Shown: positions 33,456-44,428 of the stretch, one piece after another
Numbering within the stretch: position 1 is the first letter of the stretch
Layout of the letters: the number at the start of each line of letters is the position of its first letter
From: [Mycoplasma] falconis
GTDB taxonomy: Bacteria; Bacillota_I; Bacilli_A; Mycoplasmatales; Metamycoplasmataceae
NCBI RefSeq assembly: GCF_006385795.1
Contig: NZ_VFSS01000001.1
Span: 62,001-126,000, forward strand
Direction: 5' to 3'
DNA: 64,000 nucleotides
Notes under the pieces: model-generated
The model's database searches: none
Seen by the model: only the letters and a program-made list of their open reading frames with translations
What the model was told of the DNA's origin: nothing
Position numbers and translations under genes: made by a program

Positions 33456-34462
33456 TAGAAACGATCTCCTTCTTTTGATCTAACTAATGGAGCTACTATT
33501 TTATAAGTCGCTAAAATAACAGCAAGGTTAAAGAATATCTTAATAGGGCTAAACAATGTCTGTCCAGTTAAATTAACTCAAAAGTCAGTTTTTAGAGTTG
33601 CCGAATCAGCTCAAGCTAATAAAATAACGTTAACAAATTCAAGTACAGCACAAAATGAAATAATTGCCATAACTTCGATAAAAGTTTGATATTTTTTCTT
33701 TAAAAATAAACGAAATAGCACAACAAAAACAATCATGCCGGCAAAACCAGAACAAGTAAGAATAATGTAAAAAGTTTTATTTTTAATAAAACGATTCATT
33801 TCAAAAATACTTGGGTCTAGATTATAGAAAATACCAATAATTAAAACAATTTGTAAGGCAAGAATAACTACCGTCGAAACAAAAGCAAAATTAATCATTG
33901 CTGTTGGACGTTTTTTTGTTTCTAATAAAATTATTTTTACTTCGTAATAAGCAATTTTTTCTGAAAAATATTGAATATCTTCAGTATTACCTCTTGCTAA
34001 GGCTTCATTATATTGCAATTTAAAGAAGTCAACAATTTCCTTAAATTTATAAATCCGGTATTTACGAGAAAAGAATATTTCGTTAACGTTAAAGAAATAA
34101 TAAGCTGCTAAACCGGGTATAAATCCAGCTATTGCTACTGCCGCCGTATATAAAACGTTGTAATAAGTTGGAACCAAGGCAAAAGAAATTAAATCAGCTA
34201 AAATCCCTGTAATCATTCCTACTATAGGTCCAAAAATAAAACCTGTAATTTTAATTGGAAGACCGATAAAACTAAACTTTAAACTTGGCAAGGCACTAAT
34301 AGGAAGAATACGTACAGATACTAAGAAAAAGACAACAGAAATAGCAATTAAAACACCCACAAAAGCAATTCTTTTGGAGTTTCATTTTTTATAAGAAATG
34401 TTAGCCTGACTTCTAACTCATCTTAAGTAGTGTTTAATACCGCCTGGTAATCTGTTATGCAT
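33455..34462 (-). CDS. ECF transporter S component (folate-family-like)
   Basis: 335 residues with AAAGGAAG before the ATG. After a basic N-terminus come hydrophobic helices: FVGVLIAISVVFFLVSVRIL, the LKFSFIGLPIKITGFIFGP block and IVGMITGILADLISFAL, typical of FolT-like vitamin-binding subunits. A cytosolic charged loop (about residues 145-190) and further helices follow. S components bind a vitamin and work with EcfA/EcfA'/EcfT, none of which is recognisable here. The substrate is not certain. The stop overlaps the next ATG (TAATG). Confidence 0.75.
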
Positions 34463-34499
34463 AGTCTTCCTTTAATTTATATTAAAAATTATAAGTAAA

Positions 34500-35612
34500 T
34501 TATAAAATCTTGTTTTTAGGTTTTCATCAACTGTTTTTTTCAACAGTTGGGAGATTAATAAAAATGTGATAAAAACTTGAATTAACTATCAAACCGGCAT
34601 AAATGAAGTATGACATAAATGATAGTAATAAAATAACGTACATAAATGAAGCTACAACTCCAAATTTATCATATTTAATTAATGATGTTAATGAACCAAA
34701 AATTAATATGAATAAAGAAGTAGGTAAAGATGTAACTAACGCTCCTGGGTGAGCTTGTGAAAATTTAAGCTTAAAGTTTGGAGCAAATTTAAAGAAACAT
34801 AAAAATGATATATAGGTAATAATAGGTAAAAATAAGATAACTGTAAATCAATAAACTAAATTAAAAGATCAATCAGGTTTAACAATTATTTCTTCAATTC
34901 CATCTTTAACAACTTTTTCAATAGTTCCCATTCCGGCTTTATCTATTAAAAAAGTGGTAAAGGCTGTAAACCCTAATAATACTGCTGTTAACAAAATTGA
35001 AATGATAATAGAAGCAATAAATCCTTTAAATCTAGTTTTTAAAGCTTGATTAGTAGTTTTATGACCATATAAAGCGTCCATTGATTGAATCATTTTACTA
35101 TAACCTTTTGAAGCAAATCAAATAACAGAAATAGTAAACAAAATAAACGCAACAGTTCCTCCGGTTGAAGATCAAAGTTTAACCGCTGACGGAACAACGG
35201 CACCGACCCCAGGAATTATTTGACCTAAAATAATATCTTTAAGCACTGCTTCGTATTCACTAGAAATAGAACCAATGATACCAAAAACTAAAGTAATAAT
35301 TGGAATGAAAGATAAAAATAAATATAAAGCATATCCAGCAGGAACGAAAGAGAATTCGTTTGAATTTAATTTGCTATAAGCACTATTAACAATTTCACGC
35401 CCTTTGGTTTTAGAACTTTTTAGATAACGAGGAATAGCAATTAACAAAATGACATAAATAATTCATTTTAAAACTCTTTCAACAATGTTTTTTTTGTTCT
35501 TATTGGTAATTATTTGACCGGCTTGAACTCTTTCTTGCATTGTTTTAGAATCTTTTTTAGAATAATCATTGTTATAACCAACGTTATATTTAGGTTTTTT
35601 ACGTCAACCCAT
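34500..35612 (-). CDS. YihY/BrkB-family membrane protein
   Basis: 370 residues. Basic N-terminus, then about six hydrophobic segments including WIIYVILLIAIPRYL, YALYLFLSFIPIITLVFGII (the family segment), VAFILFTISVIWFASKGYSK, and C-terminal helices near SFMYVILLLSFMSYFIYAG. YihY/BrkB proteins are inner-membrane proteins of unresolved function, once called ribonuclease BN by mistake. It overlaps the gatB stop by 1 nt (TAATG). Confidence 0.82.
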
Positions 35613-37027
35613 TAATTAAACCTTTCTTTAATTGCTTTTAATACTTCATCGTTTTTTGCTTTACCTTTAGTTTTTTTCATTACTTGACCCATCATGAATT
35701 TTTCCGCTCTTGCAGGGTTTTTAGTAAATTCTTCTAATAAATTAGAATTTTCATTTAAAACTTCTTCAATTATTTGATTTAAATCTAAATTCATTAATTC
35801 TAATTTAAGATTGTTGTTTTTAATAATCTCAGAAACTGAGAACTGTGGATTTTTTTGTTTTTCGACCAATATTTTTTTTACCGAAGTTTTATCTAATTGA
35901 TCTAGCACAAGCAGATCTAAAACTTCTTTTAATTCTAAAGGTTGAAGCTCAAGTTGTTCAATAGCCAAATTATTTGAATTTAAATAAGAAATAACTTCTG
36001 CAAAAAATACGTTTGCGGCTTTTTTAATATCTAAAAAATCGATTTCATCAAAGTATTTTGCATATTCAACATTATTAATAAGTTGAGAAATTTGTACTTC
36101 ATTTAAACCATTTTTTATATATCTTAATTCCTTATCATAAGGAAGTTCTTCTATTTTTACATTATCAATTAAATCAGAAGAAAGACCTATATAAGGAATA
36201 TTAGGGTCTGGAAAATATTTATAATCAACGGCGTCTGATTTTGAACGCATGGAAACAGTAATTTGTTTTCCTTCGTCAAAACGTTTTGTTTCTTGGGGAA
36301 AAGCCTCATTATTTAAATATTTATTGACTTGATAATTTGCTTCGTATTCAATAGCTTTTTCAATATTAGATAACGAGTTTAAGTTTTTAATTTCAACTCT
36401 AGTATTTAATATTTCGCTACCTTTTGGACGCACTGAAATATTAACATCAACTCGCATTGAACCTTCGTTCATTTTGGCTTTACTAATATTTAAGGTTTGA
36501 GCTGTTTTTCTAATGGCTTCAACGTAAGCAACTGCTTCTTCGGCAGAATGAATTACCGGATTAGAAACGATTTCAATAAGAGGGACACCAGAACGATTGT
36601 AATTTAAATAAGTTAAATCACCTTCATGGTTAGATTTAGCTGTATCTTCTTCCATGTGAATTCTTTCGATTAAAACGTCTTGTCAATTATTATTAACCTT
36701 GATTTTTATCTGTCCGTTTTTTCCTATTGGATTAAATTGTTGAGTGATTTGATAACCCTTAGTTAAATCGGGATAAAAATAATTTTTTCTATCAAATCTA
36801 ACAATAGGATCAATTTCCATTTTTAAAGCTTTGGCTAATTTAATCGCTTTAATTATTGCTGCCGAATTAACTAATGGTAAAGAACCTGGATAAGCCAGAT
36901 CAATATTAGAAACGTGAGCATTAGCTTCTTCACCATATACATTAGGGGCAGGAGAAAACATTTTAGTTTTAGTATTTAATTCTAGATGGATTTCAATACC
37001 GATAACAATTTCTCAATCTTTATTCAT
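35612..37027 (-). CDS. gatB: Asp/Glu-tRNA amidotransferase subunit B
   Basis: 471 residues, starting behind GGAGG. The N-terminus IVIGIEIHLELNTKTKMFSP and the motifs RKNYFYPDLTKGYQITQ, HMEEDTAKS and YNRSGVPLIEIVS are diagnostic; the C-terminal GatB/YqeY tail ends FMMGQVMKKTKGKAKND. With GatA and GatC it converts misacylated Glu-tRNAGln to Gln-tRNAGln, needed because mollicutes generally lack GlnRS. It overlaps gatA by 8 nt. Confidence 0.96.
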
Positions 37028-38342
37028 TGTTGCCTCCTAAAATATCTTCTTCAATATATAAAGCATGTGAAAATAATTTAGTATCTTTGTATAATTCTCC
37101 ATCTAAGGCTAAATTAAATGGCATATTATTTTGATCTTCTCCCATTTTTAAAGTTAAAGATGGATTGCCAGTCAAATTAGCATTAGTCAAAATATAATCC
37201 ATATAAGAAGCTTTGTAGTTTTCACCTATTTTAGGAGCAGAATTATTTGAAGCCGGATAAATAAATAAATCAGCTGATTGATGAATTTTGGTAAAGTAAT
37301 TAGCAATATAACGACGCATTTTTTTAGCTTGAACAAAATATTTTATTTGATGTTCTAATTTTAAAAAGTAAGCACCTAAAATTAATCTTGATTGAACCAT
37401 TTTACCTAAGCCATGAGATCTTGTATTAATATATATATCTTCTCAATTTTTACCATCTAAACGATTACCAAATTCAACACCGGTTAAATTTGCCAAATTA
37501 GATGAAGCTTCTGAAAAAGCAATTATTTTATAGACAACATCAATAGATTTTAAAATGTGTTCTTCGGGCGTTATTTTAACTAATTCAACGCCTTGATTTT
37601 TTAGTTTATCTAATACTTGTTTATAAGATTTAGCGACGCTGTCTTCTAATTCAGAAAAACAATCTAAATAAGCTACTTTGTTTGGTTTAACTTTTTGAAC
37701 TGTTTTACTATCAAAACTTAAATCAATTGAAGATAAATCATGTTTTAAATCTTGTTGATATAAAACAGAAGATAAGGTTATAGCATCATTAACATTATGA
37801 GTAAAATAAGCTACTGTGTCTAAAGAAGTAGCAAAAGCGAATAAACCATAACGGCTAATCGCTCCATAACTAGGTTTAAAACCAACGCAGCCAATATTTG
37901 AGGCTGGTTTTCTAACTGAATCTCCTGTGTCTGATCCAATTGCAAAAGAAATGTTTTTAGTAAAAGTTGCGGCCGCTCCAGAAGATGAACCGCCTACTAG
38001 ATAATCTTCATTAAGAGGATTTTTTATTAACCCAAAAGCCGAATATTCTCCAGATCCGCCTAATCCAAATTCGTCAAGGTTAGTTCTAGCTACACAACTT
38101 GCTGCAGCTTGATTTAATAATGAAACGATGGTAGAATCATAATTAGCTTTAAAATTATCTAAAATTAAACTTGAACCTTTTGTATAAAAACCTTTTTGAG
38201 CATAATTATCTTTTAAAGTATAAACACAATTAGCTAAAACGCCAAAATGGGTGTTTTTACTTTCATTAACAGTTGCTATTGCGTTATTTTTATCATTTTT
38301 AACTTCTTGTAAAGCAAGTTCAAAATTACCTTTAATTTTCAT
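37020..38342 (-). CDS. gatA: Glu-tRNA(Gln) amidotransferase subunit A
   Basis: 440 residues, slightly shorter than the usual 480. The amidase-signature triad is visible: Lys in VYTLKDNYA, the cis-Ser in GGSSSGAAA, and the nucleophile region GSDTGDSVRKPAS. It releases ammonia from glutamine for GatB. Two TGA codons are Trp. The start overlaps gatC by 11 nt. Confidence 0.95.
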
Positions 38343-38634
38343 TAATTACCTTCTTAATAATTACAAAATCGTTATCATGCTCTTTAGCGTTTTCTAAAAT
38401 AGATTTTTTATCTAAAATAAAACTTTCATCAATTTCGTCTAATCTTAATTTCTCAAAAGCTAATGGTTTTTCATTAACATGAGACATTGCTTTTAAATAA
38501 GACAAATCAAAGTTTTCAAGTTCTAATAATTCTTTATCAATAGAACCTAAAAGTTTTTTAGCTAAGGTTAAAACTTCTTCATTAGGTTCGAAAAGTAAAT
38601 TATTAGCTAATTGTTTTAATTCTTTATCGTCCAT
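38332..38634 (-). CDS. gatC: Asp/Glu-tRNA amidotransferase subunit C
   Basis: A 100-residue small helper of GatCAB; it wraps around GatA and stabilises the complex. The pattern LANNLLFEPNEEV...LLGSIDKELLELENFD, then RLDEID near the end, matches the short, variable GatC family. The position directly before gatA is the strongest support. Confidence 0.85.
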   Translation of the reverse strand: MDDKELKQLANNLLFEPNEEVLTLAKKLLGSIDKELLELENFDLSYLKAMSHVNEKPLAFEKLRLDEIDESFILDKKSILENAKEHDNDFVIIKKVINEN

Positions 38635-38646
38635 ATTATCCCCTTT

Positions 38647-39480
38647 TTATCATTTAGGATGACTTATAAATATCTGATCGTTATATTCGTCAAATTCTTC
38701 GCTTAAATTATGAAATTTAACCGAATATGAATGTAGATATAATCTCTTAGCAAACTTGCCTCCATATTTAATATCACCCAATATTGGATATTTTAAATAA
38801 GAAAGTGTTGCTCTTATTTGATGTTTTTTGCCTGTTAAGATTTGGGCATATTTACGATTACCCTCTTTATAAAAAATAGTTCTAGCTTTAACCCCAAAAT
38901 TTGGATCTACAACCATTTTTTCGTTTTTAATATCTTTTTTAAGGCGAACCGTAATATCTAATCTGTCTTCATCAAAATCCGAAACAAATTGATACACTTT
39001 TTCAAATTCATTTTGTTTAGCTTCAAATTCAACAAGAGTTTTATAGTTTTTAGCATAAACAACCAAACCGCTGGTTTTTTTATCAATTCTGCCGATAGAA
39101 GCTGGTCTAAATGAACTTGTTTTGTGATAATTTAAATATTTTAAAATTTGATCATCTAAACAATTTTCTTCTGAATGCATTGCAATACCAGTGGCTTTGT
39201 CGACAATAATAATGTTTTTATCTTCGTAAATAACTTTAAAGTTTATATTGGCTGCATTTCTTTTTTGTGGTTTAAAAGCATCATCTAAACCATAAATTTC
39301 AACAATATCACTCATTCGCATTTTATATTGTTTATCTTTAGTTCTTTGTCCGTTTACCTTGATATCTTTTTCACGAAAAATTTTTTCTATTCTGGAAATA
39401 GGAACGTTGTCACACATTTTAACAACGTATTTAAATAAAATTCTGCCTTCATCATTTTGATTAGCTTTTAGTTTAATCAT
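38647..39480 (-). CDS. RluC/RluD-type 23S rRNA pseudouridine synthase
   Basis: 277 residues; the terminal TGA at 38650 is Trp and the true stop is TAA at 38647. An N-terminal S4-like RNA-binding part (SRIEKIFREKDIKVNGQRTK) precedes the catalytic domain with IGRIDKKTSGLVVYAK, containing the catalytic Asp, and GKKHQIRATLSYLKYPILGD. Which uridines it modifies is not clear. It overlaps scpB by 8 nt. Confidence 0.9.
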
Positions 39481-40093
39481 TGTCGCCTTCTTCTGAAATT
39501 AAAATACCGTCATTATTAGTATCTGAACGTTGTGAATCAAATAGATTAAAATCTTTGTCATATTCTTCATCTTCATCTGAATAACTACTAAATTCAGGAA
39601 ACTGAGGAAGTTCACCTAAACTTTTAATTTTGAAGTAATCGTAAAATTTATTAGTAATACCATAAAGTATTGGATTACCTGGTGTAGAAGCAATTCCAAC
39701 TTCTTCAATAATGCCTTTTTCTAATAAACTAGCAACGATACCATCAGAAACAACTCCTCTAATATTAGAAATCATTGAACGAGTTACCGGTTGTTTATAA
39801 GCCACAATACCTGCTACTTCGATTGCCGCATTTGAAAGTCTTTGTTTTCTAGTAATAGTTACCATTTCTGAAATATAGTCTTTAACTGATTCGATAGTTA
39901 AAAACTTATAAACATCGTTAAATTCATGAACTTTAATTCCGCGTTCTAATTTATTAAAAAATTCTTTAAAGTCTTTTAACATTCTTCTTGCTTCTTGAAC
40001 CGTATTAAGTTTCATAATGTTTTTTAACTGTTCTGAACTTAAACCTTCACTACCTTGCACAAATAATAGTGCTTCAATTATTTTGTTATGCAT
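39473..40093 (-). CDS. scpB: Segregation and condensation protein ScpB
   Basis: 206 residues starting at ATG 40093, where AAAGGAA is correctly spaced; an upstream TTG at 40099 is less likely. Winged-helix motifs EALLFVQGSEGLS, QRLSNAAIEVAGIVAYKQP and GNPILYGIT are diagnostic. The C-terminal 40 residues are acidic (Asp/Glu/Ser rich). ScpB joins ScpA and SMC for chromosome condensation. It overlaps scpA by 8 nt. Confidence 0.93.
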   Translation of the reverse strand: MHNKIIEALLFVQGSEGLSSEQLKNIMKLNTVQEARRMLKDFKEFFNKLERGIKVHEFNDVYKFLTIESVKDYISEMVTITRKQRLSNAAIEVAGIVAYKQPVTRSMISNIRGVVSDGIVASLLEKGIIEEVGIASTPGNPILYGITNKFYDYFKIKSLGELPQFPEFSSYSDEDEEYDKDFNLFDSQRSDTNNDGILISEEGDND

Positions 40094-40910
40094 ATTCAAT
40101 TCCTTTAGTAAATTTAATTACTTCTTCATCTTTTTGTTCCATTACAACAATTTGTTGTCTTGCTAAATCTAAAACTGCTAATAATGTAATAACGAAATGT
40201 CCCACTGTTGGTACATTAAAAATTTCTTCAAACGGTACTTCGTTTCGATTTCTAAATAATTCTATAATTCTTTGTTTTTGTTCTTCTGGTGAAACGGCAA
40301 TTGTGTTAATAGTTACATGTCTTACCATTTCTGCATATGTTCTTTCAAACATTTTTCTTAAAACAGTAACTAGTTTAGAACTATTTGAATGTCCATCTAA
40401 AACACTATTGTCGATTTCTTTTTCAAATTGTTCTGTATCTTCTGGTTCTTTTGAATATAAATCTTTTCTTTTAATTTCTTGTTCTCTTAAAACTTCGGAA
40501 ATTTCTTTAAATTTTTCATATTCGGCTATTTGTTCTAAAAGTCTACGTTTTTCTTGCTTGATTTCTTCTTCGGCTTCTGGGTCTTGTAAAACCATTCTTG
40601 CTTTTAGTTGCAATAAAGTAGCTGCCATAACCAAATATTCAGAAGCTATATCAAATTCGTAAGATTTTAAAGTTTTAATAATGTCTAAATATTGATTAGC
40701 TAATTCTAGTAAATCAACATCAAATATACTTATGTTTTTTTCTTTAATTAGAGACACTAATAAATCTAACGGACCATCAAAATTAGAAAGCTTAAAATTA
40801 TGACGGTCGCTATCTAATAAATCTGAAGTTGTTTCCGTTTTTTGTTGATCTTCATCTTCGGTTCCGATAGAAATTTCTCTAATAACTGGTTTTTTTAATT
40901 CCTCAAGCAT
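40086..40910 (-). CDS. scpA: Segregation and condensation protein ScpA
   Basis: 274 residues: an N-terminal extension of about 38 mostly charged residues, then the kleisin core FKLSNFDGPLDLLVSLIKEK, ISIFDVDLLELANQY and EYLVMAATLLQLKARMVL, and the C-terminal winged helix with FEEIF and VGHFVITLLAVLDLAR. It bridges the SMC heads. It is coupled to plsC by TAATG. Confidence 0.95.
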   Translation of the reverse strand: MLEELKKPVIREISIGTEDEDQQKTETTSDLLDSDRHNFKLSNFDGPLDLLVSLIKEKNISIFDVDLLELANQYLDIIKTLKSYEFDIASEYLVMAATLLQLKARMVLQDPEAEEEIKQEKRRLLEQIAEYEKFKEISEVLREQEIKRKDLYSKEPEDTEQFEKEIDNSVLDGHSNSSKLVTVLRKMFERTYAEMVRHVTINTIAVSPEEQKQRIIELFRNRNEVPFEEIFNVPTVGHFVITLLAVLDLARQQIVVMEQKDEEVIKFTKGIEYA

Positions 40911-41761
40911 TATTTTGTAATATCTTCCTTAAATATGTCTAAATCATCTTTTTTATCTTTTTTATCTTTTACTTTTTTTGCTTTAGTGTATTTGTTTTTC
41001 TTAGTTTCATCTGAAGTAATTTCTTGATCTTCATATTTTGAAGACACAATTCCTTTTACATGTTCTGCTAAAACTTTACTATCTAAAGTTTGAAATTCAA
41101 TTGGTTTTAAAGCTGGATGGAAAATAACAGTAACAGTTAATTTGCCTTTTCTGTTTTTATCTAAAGCATTAGCTGCATTAAGAATTGTTACAGGAACAAT
41201 TGGTAAAAATACCGCTTGGGCAACCCTAAATACACCTGAGTTAAAAGCTCCTAATTTACCGTCTTTGGTTCTGGTGCCTTCAGGGAAAACTACACCACAA
41301 GATTTATTACTTTTAACGAATTTACCAAATTCACTCATTACAGCCCAAGCATCTCTTGGTTTAGATGTATCGATATAATGCACATCACATAAAGTTGAAA
41401 TTAAAGCTGCAGTTTTATTTGATTTAGCTTCTTCTTTAGCAACAAAATTAGCAACTTTGGAAACTTTTGAACCATCACCATGATTATATAAAGCTGACAT
41501 GATGATTAACGGATCAACATAAGTTGAATGGTTAGGGGTTAAAAAACATGAACTATTAGGCACATTATCAAAACCTTCGACTTTGACTTCAATGTTTAAA
41601 TGTTTTAAAATATTGCTTAGATGTTTTTGTAAAAAATGATTTTTTTCGTGTTTTCTGTAATACTCAGGCATTTTTTTATGTCTTCTTGCTTTAGCTTTTA
41701 AAGTTCAAATGTTAGACATAATAGGTAAAACTCTTCAAAATATTCTTGTTTTTAATTTCAT
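40910..41761 (-). CDS. plsC: 1-acyl-sn-glycerol-3-phosphate acyltransferase
   Basis: 283 residues starting at 41761 behind AGGAGAT; the first 30 residues contain two TGA Trp codons, so a later ATG at 41671 would wrongly shorten it. The acyltransferase motifs NHSTYVDP (HX4D) and FPEGTRTKDG are present. It makes phosphatidic acid for membrane lipids. The Lys/Asp-rich C-terminal tail of about 45 residues is unusual. Confidence 0.92.
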
Positions 41762-41769
41762 AATATCTC

Positions 41770-42072
41770 CTATATTTTTACTACAAATGCTATTAAAAGG
41801 TTTCCTTCATTAGATGTAGATATCTTAAAATTTTCAAAAGCATATCTACCTTCTGGCGTCTTATCGATTTTTATTTTAGAAAAATTAGAATAGTTATTAT
41901 CACTTTTAAAAATTGCTTCTTTGATGGCTCACCTAGTTGCTAAATATTTTGCTTTATTAAGTGAGTTTATTTTTTGATACTCTTTAATTTCTTCAACATG
42001 CAAAATGTTTTTAATTGTATGCTCTTCTAAATTTTCAAAACGAGATATAGTAGTTAAATCAACGCCAACCAA
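41770..42072 (-). CDS. acpS: Holo-[acyl-carrier-protein] synthase
   Basis: 100 residues, starting with TTG at 42072 behind a perfect AGGAGG. The N-terminal VGVDLTTISRF holds the magnesium Asp, and LATRWAIKEAIFKS is the second family motif (usually FAAKEA). The TGA in RWAIK is Trp. It attaches phosphopantetheine from CoA to ACP. It heads the long operon running to valS. Confidence 0.9.
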
Positions 42073-42095
42073 AACTACCTCCTAATATTTAAAAT

Positions 42096-42101
42096 ATTAT
42101 A
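42096..42101 (-). promoter_or_regulatory. -10 box of the acpS-to-valS operon
   Basis: TATAAT about 24 nt before the TTG start, leaving a short leader with AGGAGG. This is the conventional arrangement, unlike the leaderless ones in this window. Confidence 0.6.
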
Positions 42102-42152
42102 ACAACAATGTTATAAAATCTGCAATTTAGAGAATAAACAAAGAAAAGAAAA

Positions 42153-42170
42153 AATCAGCTTCGGCTGATT
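42153..42170 (-). terminator. Intrinsic terminator overlapping the pepC stop
   Basis: AATCAGC/GCTGATT stem with a stable TTCG loop, followed on the minus strand by TTTTTTC; the stop codon of pepC lies in its first arm. Confidence 0.88.
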
Positions 42171-43500
42171 ATTCTTCACATAAAGGATCAAAAATAGAAA
42201 TTTCAATTGAAGGTTTTTCTAGTCCTTTTAAATTTTCTTCAGTTAAATATTTTTTATCAACAATAGCTTCAAAGTTATATTCAGTAAATCATTCGTCGCT
42301 CATTGAGAAAATTCCTTTTTTACCAGTATCTTCTCCTCAACTATTTTCGACTTTTCAAGAAATTGGATTTCCATTTTCATCCAAGTTAACTCCGATCATA
42401 TTCATAGCGTGTGATAAAACAGAAGCTCTTGATTCAAATCTTGCTTTTTTACTAAATTCAGGTGTTTTTGTTAATATTAAATCAAAATCAAATAGTTTTG
42501 GGTCTAAAATACCTAATTTAGAATCTGAGAATGTCCCAACATCACAACCAAATCAAACCCCTTCACCAGCTTGTAATTGTTTGATCATTGCTTTTTTCAT
42601 ATCGTCAATAGTTACGTTTAACATTGTTAAAGGTTTACCGCCTACAACGTTATTTGAGAAAGGAGAAACTAAAACTTGGTTAAAGTCATATTTTTCACGA
42701 GGATCTGAAATTAAATCGACTTGATCTAATAAAGTTTCACCAACGTATTTTTTGTAAAATTCAATAGGCGTCATTTCAGGCAATCTAATGAATTTTTTAT
42801 CTTTGTCATTATATTCAAAAGCAAATGATTTTGGAGGTAAGCCTAAAGATTTAACTAAAATGTTATAAACATCTGATAATGCTTTTTCTTTTAAGTTTAA
42901 AACGGCTTGTAAATCTTTGCTTTTTGCGTATGTTTCTCTCATTAAAGCGGTGTAAGCTTTAAGTCTTCAATTAATTTGTTCAACCATAGTATTTGTGTTT
43001 TCACTGTTAGCTGATTCGGACATAAAATCTTTAGGACAAATACCGTATTTTTCAACTAAGTTTAAAAAGTATTCAAAGTATCCGCCGTCGCTAATAGGTT
43101 CTTGATTAAAATGTCTAAATAATCTTTCTTCATTATCAGCTTCTAAACCGTGGTCAACAATTCAAGTTAGATAAAAATTAGCTTTTTCTAATTTGTCATA
43201 AAAGTGAACGTAATTTTGTGATAATTCAATATCATCAATATTTAATTCTTTTAATAATTTAATTCTTATAGAATTAATAGCCGCAAAAATTCAACATCTT
43301 CCTGAGGCTTTTTGGTCTTGCATTGAGGCGTTTTTTACTTCAACTGAAAATTTGAAATTATGTTTTTGAACGGTTTTATTATTAGTTGAAGATTTTCTAA
43401 TTCCATTAGTAAAAATACTGTCTTGAATAATCCTGTTTGAAGGGTTCTCATTGTATTCTTTTTCAAATTTATTTAACAATTCAACATCTATATTTTTCAT
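42169..43500 (-). CDS. pepC: Aminopeptidase C (bleomycin hydrolase family)
   Basis: 443 residues with several TGA Trp codons. Papain-like triad: Cys in DQKASGRCWIFA, His in SHAMNM and Asn in VENSWGEDTG. These cytosolic hexameric peptidases trim peptides from the N-terminus, suiting an organism that lives on imported peptides. It follows ktrA by 11 nt. Confidence 0.95.
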
Positions 43501-43511
43501 ATAAACCTCTT

Positions 43512-44261
43512 TTATTTTTTAGTAGTAATATCAACTTGTGATTTATCATTTTTAGTTTTTTCTTTTTTGCCTAAATCAGTCTTTGAGAAAAATTCAAACA
43601 CATTAGTAATATCTTCTAATTTACCGATAAAAGTTAATAAGTCATCTTCATGCACTTCAAAGTCGCCGTCAGGTAAATAAGAAGTATGATCTCTTTTAAT
43701 CATAGTTACTGAAACACCAAATTCTTGTCTTAAAGAAAGTTCACTAATCTTTTTATTAAAAAGACTTGGATTTTTAACATAAATTGAAGCGGATAGAAAT
43801 CCATCTTGAAGTTCAACAATGTTTTCAGAATAAGAAGATAAAGTAGGATTTGCAACTAGCATTGCAGTTCTTTTTCCGGCTTCAACTTCTGGTGAAACAA
43901 TACTTGTAACTCCAATTTGTCTTAAAACTCTAGCATGACGAGTTGATGTTGCTCTGGCAATAATAGTTTTGACACCTATTTCTGCTAGTGCAGCAACAAT
44001 TTCAATGTTATTTGAAGCAGCCACTATAACTACATCAAAGTCTTTAACATTGATTGAATCTAGTGTTTTTTGATCGGCACAATCTGCTACGTAAATTAGA
44101 TCAACTTCATCTTTAAAAGGCAATAAATGTTTTTCATCTTCATCGATTAAAACTATTCTTAAATTGTGTTCTCTGTCTTCTAGTAAATGTTTAGCAATTG
44201 TTGATCCAAAACGACCAACTCCGATAATACAAATTTCACGTGTTTTTTTAAATAATTTCAT
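43512..44261 (-). CDS. ktrA: Potassium uptake regulatory subunit KtrA (RCK)
   Basis: 249 residues. The RCK-N Rossmann domain shows IIGVGRFGSTIAKHLL and IDEDEKHL; the RCK-C domain (about 135-220) includes GFLSASIYVKNPSLF and GVSVTMIKRD. The C-terminal tail is Lys/Asp-rich. KtrA rings gate KtrB in response to ATP/ADP, and RCK-C domains of this type bind c-di-AMP. It is divergent from ktrB. Confidence 0.93.
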   Translation of the reverse strand: MKLFKKTREICIIGVGRFGSTIAKHLLEDREHNLRIVLIDEDEKHLLPFKDEVDLIYVADCADQKTLDSINVKDFDVVIVAASNNIEIVAALAEIGVKTIIARATSTRHARVLRQIGVTSIVSPEVEAGKRTAMLVANPTLSSYSENIVELQDGFLSASIYVKNPSLFNKKISELSLRQEFGVSVTMIKRDHTSYLPDGDFEVHEDDLLTFIGKLEDITNVFEFFSKTDLGKKEKTKNDKSQVDITTKK

Positions 44262-44333
44262 ATTTATACCTATCTTATTATTTGTTTTTTGATAATCACT
44301 TTAAAAATCTTATCATTAAACATATTTTAAAAA

Positions 44334-44408
44334 ACCCAAAATGAAACTTTAAAACAATAAATAAGTCTACTTTTGGGTGGAATATTATTTAAAATAATAT
44401 TTTTTTCC
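44334..44408 (+). promoter_or_regulatory. Two hairpins in the ktrA/ktrB divergent region
   Basis: A long-range helix ACCCAAAA/TTTTGGGT (44334-44341 with 44371-44378) is followed by a 9-bp hairpin AATATTATT/AATAATATT (44381-44401) and a T run, a terminator-like shape just upstream of the ktrB -10. It may be an attenuator for a transcript starting further upstream. Low AT-rich complexity makes chance possible. Confidence 0.35.
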
Positions 44409-44415
44409 TTTGTAT

Positions 44416-44421
44416 TATAAT
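44416..44421 (+). promoter_or_regulatory. -10 box of ktrB, leaderless arrangement
   Basis: TATAAT with predicted +1 at 44428, one base before the ATG. No Shine-Dalgarno. Confidence 0.5.
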
Positions 44422-44428
44422 TTTGTCT

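Noticed and set aside
42553..43500. pepC as a pseudogene of three pieces
   Set aside because: The interruptions are TGA Trp codons, including the Trp right after the catalytic Cys.
44381..44408. The hairpin upstream of ktrB as a simple terminator of a known gene
   Set aside because: No plus-strand gene lies upstream, since ktrA is divergent; it is listed only as a possible attenuator.
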